The notes under the pieces were generated by a model. That model ran no database searches, was not told the DNA's origin, and saw only the letters and a program-made list of their open reading frames with translations. A DNA stretch of 12,408 bases, from positions 1 to 12,408 of the forward strand of contig RBNI01005558.1 of assembly GCA_003990745.1 (NCBI GenBank), read 5' to 3'. Both the position numbers and the translations under genes were made by a program. This document shows positions 8,991-12,408 of the stretch, piece by piece. Origin of the DNA: Jimgerdemannia flammicorona (taxonomy: Eukaryota; Mucoromycota; Endogonomycetes; Endogonales; Endogonaceae). The stretch's first letter is position 1. Every line of letters starts with the position of its first letter.

Positions 8991-10131
8991 TTAATCAATC
9001 TTCTCAGATTGGGTCTTACTTTGAATGGTAATGGTTGAGGTCTTTTTTGGTCTTCTGACTGGCTTGCTGTTGCCCTTCTTATTATAGAGCTTGGAGTGAG
9101 TTCTGGTAGCTTTAGTAATAGGGTAGAATTCAGACTCTTTGTAGTATTCTTCATTATCAGTATCACCTATCTCCTTGATGACTACAGTATTGATTTGTTC
9201 TCCAGTTCTGGTAGCATTACTTAGTTGAGCTCTACACTTTGTTTTAGTCATACAATTCTTTGCATAGTGGCCTTCTTCTCTATATTTGAAGCATGTGATA
9301 GTGTATTCCTCTATAGTAGCTGCAAACTTCTGTACTGGTCTCCTGTTGGCACTTTATACTTCTCTAATAATATCACTAAGATATGCAGTCATCTTGGCAA
9401 ACTGCTGGGTGAGTTCCTCTACTGGGTCAGCTTTGGTCATCTTGGGGATAGGTGGGGATAATTGTCTGTTGATGGCTGTAGTGGGTATGATACTGGTGGA
9501 CTTTGATGGCTTCATCTTGATGCTAGTTATTCTTTTTATTGAGTGTTCAGCAGGGTGTCTAGTAGTTCAATATCTCTGTACAAAGACCACTTTCTGATCA
9601 AGGGTCAGAGCAACTGGGGTAGACTGGATTGCTAGAGCAATTTCATGGTTGACTTCTTTTAAGAAGGTTGAATCAGCTATTTATTCCTTAAGTTATCATC
9701 ATAGCCAGCTAAGTTAATCTGGTAACAGATTTAGATATAGAATGAGTTGGGATCTCCACTGAGTCTCTGGCAGATAGTGTTGAGTTGATCTTTGAAAGCT
9801 TGGTTGATCTCTTCAGTATAGTATATAGTTCTGAGAAAGTTCTTCATATTGGCAAGTTTGGCTATACTAGTATTAGCAATAGTGGCTACATTGAACTTAT
9901 CTCTGGTAGGTCCTCTGAGGCTGTCTAGTAGAAGGGCCAATTATGTATCTACAGTAAGAGCTCATATGGCAGCAAATTGTTCAAAGTCTTCAATGAAGGT
10001 CAGAATTGACTCTTTAGTAGTAAATTCATAGAATATAGAGGGATGCATTTTCATCTTATCTTGAATTCTTGCAGGGGGTGACTTTTGTAGTCAGGGTAGT
10101 TGTTGTGATAGTTATTCATTTTTCAGCTTGA
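8991..10131 (-). pseudogene. Gag (capsid and nucleocapsid), decayed
   Basis: Gag forms the particle that packages the genomic RNA. The N-terminal part (about 10131-9690) is in one frame, including FTTKESILTFIEDFEQFAA and the open piece 9731-9940 (LLLDSLRGPTRDKF, FKDQLNTICQRLSGDPNSF), which has the look of a retrotransposon capsid region. Near 9690 the frame changes by one, and the rest (KEVNHEIALAIQSTPVALTL, PVEELTQQFAKMTAYLSDII) runs into a CCHC knuckle and a basic tail (PVRRPKKTS). The start codon is uncertain; several ATGs occur between 10030 and 10120. Stops occur at probable Trp and Gln positions. Confidence 0.8.
9252..9293 (-). other. CCHC zinc knuckle of Gag with one Cys lost
   Basis: The segment reads CFKYREEGHYAKNC. 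Spacing fits CX2CX4HX4C exactly, except that the second Cys is Tyr (TAT, one G-to-A step from TGT). In the family this knuckle binds the genomic RNA in the nucleocapsid. Confidence 0.85.
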
Positions 10132-10159
10132 AAGTAAGAGATTCATCTTGAATCACCAG

Positions 10160-10172
10160 CCAATGGGTACCA
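10160..10172 (-). promoter_or_regulatory. Probable primer-binding site
   Basis: Three bases inside the 5' LTR the minus strand reads TGGTACCCATTGG. A site beginning TGG, complementary to the CCA end of a host tRNA, is expected here. I cannot say which tRNA would match, and RIP may have altered the site. Confidence 0.55.
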
Positions 10173-10384
10173 AGTTGTTATATAGTGGGTGCTGAGTTCT
10201 TTAAATACATCAGATTCTCTTCAAAGTATATCTCTTAGACTAACTACAAGTTTGTTATAAGCAAGTTCTTATTAAAGTACCTTCCCAAGGTCTTATAGTC
10301 CTCAAACTTCTTATCTTTAAACTGTCTTATTATCTCTTAGATTGCTTATGTAGAATTGAGTATAAGTGATCTGAGGGAACTGAC

Positions 10385-10390
10385 TTTATT
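10385..10390 (-). promoter_or_regulatory. AATAAA-like polyadenylation word in the 5' LTR
   Basis: Minus-strand AATAAA in GAAATAAAGTCAG, conserved with 3110-3115 of the other LTR and lying just downstream of the TATA-like box in element sense. Confidence 0.3.
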
Positions 10391-10409
10391 TCAAAGAAAA
10401 TGAGAGGGG

Positions 10410-10419
10410 TATTTATATA
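10410..10419 (-). promoter_or_regulatory. TATA-like box of the 5' LTR
   Basis: The minus strand reads TATATAAATA, followed by a CCCCTCTC pyrimidine run. It matches the left LTR copy (3135-3144). It would start the genomic RNA about 200 bases before the end of the LTR, leaving roughly 1 kb of U3 upstream. Confidence 0.5.
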
Positions 10420-10634
10420 AAATATAATTCAATAGTTACTAAGATATAAAGCTAAATATAAATTTCAATAATTAAATAAATAAGATACTGAAATATAGAA
10501 AACTTCAGTTATAAGTATAAATTCAAGTATCTATACAAATGGTTGCACAAATTCAGAATGCTGGTAGATTTCAGTTATATAAGAAAAGGATACCAGAAGA
10601 TTTAGGTGATCAGATAAATAGTTATACAAAGAAC

Positions 10635-11342
10635 TCAGAGCAGAATGTTCAGAACCCTGGGGACTTCATCTTCATCATTATTATTAAGGTTAGAGATCAG
10701 AGATAAGATGTCTTCAAAAGAGATGAGATTAGCAAATGTTTCATTCATTTTATATATTTTATATATTTCATATATATTGCTAATTAGTAGAATGACACCA
10801 TTGCCAATGATGTCATCACTGGTGACATCATCATCTTCAGCAGTAGTAGAGAGGAGGGCAAGAAGATCTGGGGCTCTCCAATCTATGACATTCTCTTCTA
10901 CAAAATAAGGGACAAATGTGGGATCTTGGAGAGGTCTTACCTAGATACTAGGGTCTTGGAATACTGAGATAAATCCTTGTAGGAATTGATCCAGATTGTC
11001 CTGGAGAATAGAATTCCAGAATTCTTCTACCTTATCACTATTGAGGGTGATGGTAGATTGGACTTCTGTGGCCACTATAGCCTCCAGTATATCTGTTCAG
11101 TAGGCTGATAATTCTTTGAAGTCTGAGACTCTAGTATACTCCAAGTTGAGGATCAACCACAGTGCATGTCTGAAGATCTGATAAATCTTCTTAGCTGTCC
11201 TTATTTTATATATATCTATGGGGGTAATATCTTATATCTCTTGGGGACTGGCCTGAGGGAATTCCTGATAGAAGAGATTTCCTATTTCATATTTCTGCTA
11301 TATCTAGAGACATTTAGTAGTGATGGTGATCCTTGTTTCCAT
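10635..11342 (-). pseudogene. U3-encoded reading frame, right LTR copy
   Basis: From the ATG at 11340-11342 one frame runs exactly 236 codons to TGA at 10635-10637. Premature stops are at codons 13, 15, 37, 82 and 134. The left copy has Trp at 13, Gln at 37, His at 82 and Gln at 134, so all except codon 15 are private to this copy. Recognisable stretches are EYTRVSDFKELSAY, VEEFWNSILQDNLDQFLQGF, DPTFVPYFVEENVIDWRAPD, an acidic patch (TTAEDDDVTSDD) and the tail FEDILSLISNLNNNDEDE. By hand alignment about two thirds of codons give the same residue in the two copies. I know no family for it. The ATG lies 83 nt after the start of U3, so a promoter for it would have to lie in those bases, or it is read from the 3' end of the full-length RNA. 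Confidence 0.6.
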
Positions 11343-11424
11343 TTTATAGTAGTAGAGAATAAAGTGATAAGAGTTACTAGTATCCAGGTTGAGGCTAGGA
11401 GTCCTTCTGATATAGGTTCTTATA

Positions 11425-11519
11425 GCCAGAGATCTTGCATCTTTCACCAGTACCATTCGGGTGACACAAGACTCAGGCAACACTTTTTCCGATGTTTTTG
11501 GTGACAGACGACTAGCTAC
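11425..11519 (+). other. Leader between LTR edge and the GC-rich frame
   Basis: These 95 bases of mixed composition hold the first CpGs in a long way (ttcggg, ttccga, agacga). They precede the ATG at 11520 and could be the 5' untranslated part of a LINE. No promoter is recognised. An in-frame TGA at 11502-11504 lies upstream of the ATG. Confidence 0.35.
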
Positions 11520-11717
11520 ATGGACAGCACTGATCAAACTGGTGAGCGTACTGGCCAGGGGAGTGGTAGCGCCTTTGGCTGGCAGCAGGTGGGGAGGAGG
11601 GGTGATGGTTTGGGGATGCCGGAGGCCTCGAGGGTGGGCAGGAGTGCCGGAGGTGGAGGGAGGGGTGGTTTGAGGCAGAGAGGAGGGGAGAGGTCGACCT
11701 TTGCTGACACGGTCTGA
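11520..11717 (+). CDS. Short upstream frame of a LINE-like ORF1
   Basis: It encodes 65 residues, Gly- and Arg-rich (RSAGGGGRGGLRQRGGERS), ending ADTV and then TGA at 11715-11717. The next codon is ATG in the same frame, and the frame continues open to the window end. The two parts are therefore probably one ORF split by a nonsense change (TGA could come from CGA or TGG), or a short leader ORF followed directly by the main start. An overlapping minus-strand frame here is a shadow of the GC-rich composition. Confidence 0.4.
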   Translation: MDSTDQTGERTGQGSGSAFGWQQVGRRGDGLGMPEASRVGRSAGGGGRGGLRQRGGERSTFADTV

Positions 11718-12408
11718 ATGGGGAAGATGGCTTCTGGACTGGATGGTTGGCTGGGCCTGGGGAAGGCTTCGACAACTGCTGCTAGCGGACAGGGCGGTGT
11801 GCCCAGGGGTGCCTCTGGTGGTAGGGTGGGAGCCGGAGTAGGAGCTGGAGATGGGGCTGTGACTGCTGATGGGGCTGTGACTGGGGATCTGGCAAAAAAT
11901 CCAGATGTGACGGTGGTTGGCGGTGCGAGGCTGGAAAGGGGCACGAGGCCCGGGGACCTGGCAGATGGCGTGACGGGCATGGTGTCGGCCCCGTTACTCA
12001 AGAAGTCGAGGTCCGAATTCGCAGTCACCATGTGCTTCCGGGGCCTGGCGGTGACGGCGAGGACGATTTTGGGGCTGGTGGCGCAAGAGGCGAAGGGAGC
12101 AGCCTCCGTAAAGTTCTTGAAGGGGAAGGAGGGGGTAGAGGTGGGGTTTGAGGAGGAAGATGCCCTGTTGGCAGCCATGGAGAAGGGGATGATGGTTGGC
12201 GGGGTGGTGGTTCCTATGGCCCGGTGCATGCGCTGGGACCCCCAGGTGGTGCAGTTGACAGTGTTGGATCTCCCAACTGTTTCGAAGGAGAGGACCAGGG
12301 AGGTAGTTGTGGAGGCGATCAAGGAGTATGGGGAGATCGTGGATGTTGGGTTCAAGGTCTGGGAGGGCACAGTGCTTAGGACTGGTGACGTCGACGTCAG
12401 GGTGAGGC
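11718..12408 (+). CDS. LINE (non-LTR retrotransposon) ORF1-like protein, cut off by the window end
   Basis: Open for 230 codons without a stop. The first 90 residues are Gly/Ala-rich and low in complexity. From about residue 98 a structured part follows: SRSEFAVTMCFRGL, AASVKFLKGKEGVEVGF, then MRWDPQVVQLTVLDLPTVSK and EYGEIVDVGFKVWEG. The pattern of a short strand, DLP, a helix, and then YGEIVDV looks like the RRM-like domain found in the Gag-like ORF1 of fungal LINEs, where it binds the element RNA. No RT or endonuclease is in the window to confirm this. CpG is frequent and no RIP-like damage is seen, in clear contrast to the neighbouring element. A host RNA-binding protein is the main alternative. 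Confidence 0.5.
   Translation, partial: MGKMASGLDGWLGLGKASTTAASGQGGVPRGASGGRVGAGVGAGDGAVTADGAVTGDLAKNPDVTVVGGARLERGTRPGDLADGVTGMVSAPLLKKSRSEFAVTMCFRGLAVTARTILGLVAQEAKGAASVKFLKGKEGVEVGFEEEDALLAAMEKGMMVGGVVVPMARCMRWDPQVVQLTVLDLPTVSKERTREVVVEAIKEYGEIVDVGFKVWEGTVLRTGDVDVRVR
11850..11885 (+). repeat. Two tandem 18-bp units inside the GC-rich frame
   Basis: gatggggctgtgactgct is followed directly by gatggggctgtgactggg, differing in the last codon. It duplicates six codons (DGAVTA, DGAVTG) and keeps the frame open. Confidence 0.9.

Larger units (their letters stand above)
2901..11424 (-). mobile_element. Ty3/Gypsy LTR retrotransposon carrying a dUTPase, RIP-decayed
   Basis: The element is 8524 bp long with long direct repeats at both ends and a full set of retrotransposon domains on the minus strand. 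The order PR, dUTPase, RT, RNase H, IN places it in Ty3/Gypsy (integrase after RNase H). No chromodomain could be found after the integrase. Coding frames change three times (about 9690, 8160 and 6045) and contain many Trp/Gln-to-stop changes, so this copy is dead. Both ends that should read TG...CA show decayed forms: 2901 starts TA where the other copy has TG, and both copies end in TA where CA is expected. No target-site duplication is seen: the 5 bases before 2901 are tacat and those after 11424 are gccag. Confidence 0.95.
10176..11424 (-). repeat. 5' LTR (right copy)
   Basis: This 1249-bp copy of the left LTR starts TGTTATATAG on the plus strand, that is, it ends in ACA in element sense, the expected LTR terminus. 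It carries the same U3 frame (10635-11342), TATA-like box (10410-10419) and AATAAA word (10385-10390). The 9-bp length difference from the left copy is a repeat-unit change in an atat-rich part of the U3 frame near 10750-10775. Its outer edge at 11424 coincides with an abrupt change in base composition. Confidence 0.95.

Noticed and set aside
9225..9597. Plus-strand open frames opposite Gag
   Set aside because: They lie opposite the zinc knuckle and the Gag C-terminal part. Their hydrophobic look comes from reading charged codons in antisense.
11304..11537. Minus-strand frame of 77 codons crossing the right LTR border
   Set aside because: It joins sequence outside the element to the first bases of U3. 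The U3 frame has its own ATG at 11340-11342, conserved in both LTRs, so the outside part is chance.
11534..12370. Long minus-strand frame of 278 codons, Pro/Ser/Thr-rich
   Set aside because: It is the antisense of the GC-rich plus-strand frame. Its composition is low in complexity and follows from the Gly/Val-rich codons on the other strand, and the plus frame has the domain-like segment.
1..12408. CRISPR array, tRNA or rRNA genes
   Set aside because: No regularly spaced repeats with unique spacers and no cloverleaf or ribosomal sequence were seen; the organism appears to be eukaryotic.

Overview
The window reads as a repeat-rich, AT-rich piece of a filamentous fungal genome that has been heavily mutated by C-to-T / G-to-A change, as in repeat-induced point mutation (RIP). 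From base 1 to about 11,424 CpG is almost absent, and nearly every damaged codon inside recognisable proteins is a Trp or Gln codon turned into TAG, TGA or TAA. From about 11,425 onward the sequence is abruptly GC-rich, rich in CpG and open in one frame. The species cannot be named from this. A fungal host is inferred from the mixture of RIP-like decay, a Ty3/Gypsy element, a LINE ORF1-like frame and a Crinkler-type header.

Left flank (1-2900). It holds a decayed plus-strand reading frame of unknown family (142-636), a 9-bp tandem repeat (819-950), long AT-rich stretches without recognisable content, an AT microsatellite (1794-1812), and a decayed plus-strand frame (2570-2899) that resembles the ubiquitin-like N-terminal header of Crinkler (CRN) proteins. 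The header frame runs to the exact edge of the retrotransposon.

Main feature (2901-11424, minus strand). This is a nearly complete 8.5-kb Ty3/Gypsy LTR retrotransposon with two LTRs of 1240 and 1249 bp. In element orientation (right to left) it reads: 5' LTR, primer-binding site, gag with a CCHC zinc knuckle, aspartic protease, dUTPase, reverse transcriptase, RNase H, integrase with a D,D35E triad and a GPY/F-type tail, polypurine tract, 3' LTR. The dUTPase between protease and RT is unusual; all five family motifs can be located.

Most unusual point. Each LTR carries, in its U3 part and in element sense, a reading frame of 236 codons (right) or 233 codons (left). The two copies differ by one 9-nt indel. 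Their premature stops fall at different places, except codon 15, where one copy has TGA and the other TAG, both one transition from TGG. The frame was therefore probably open before RIP: an LTR-encoded accessory protein of unknown function.

Right flank (11425-12408). A GC-rich plus-strand frame looks like the start of ORF1 of a non-LTR retrotransposon (LINE). It abuts the LTR edge exactly, and no target-site duplication is visible, so the junction is not a simple insertion.
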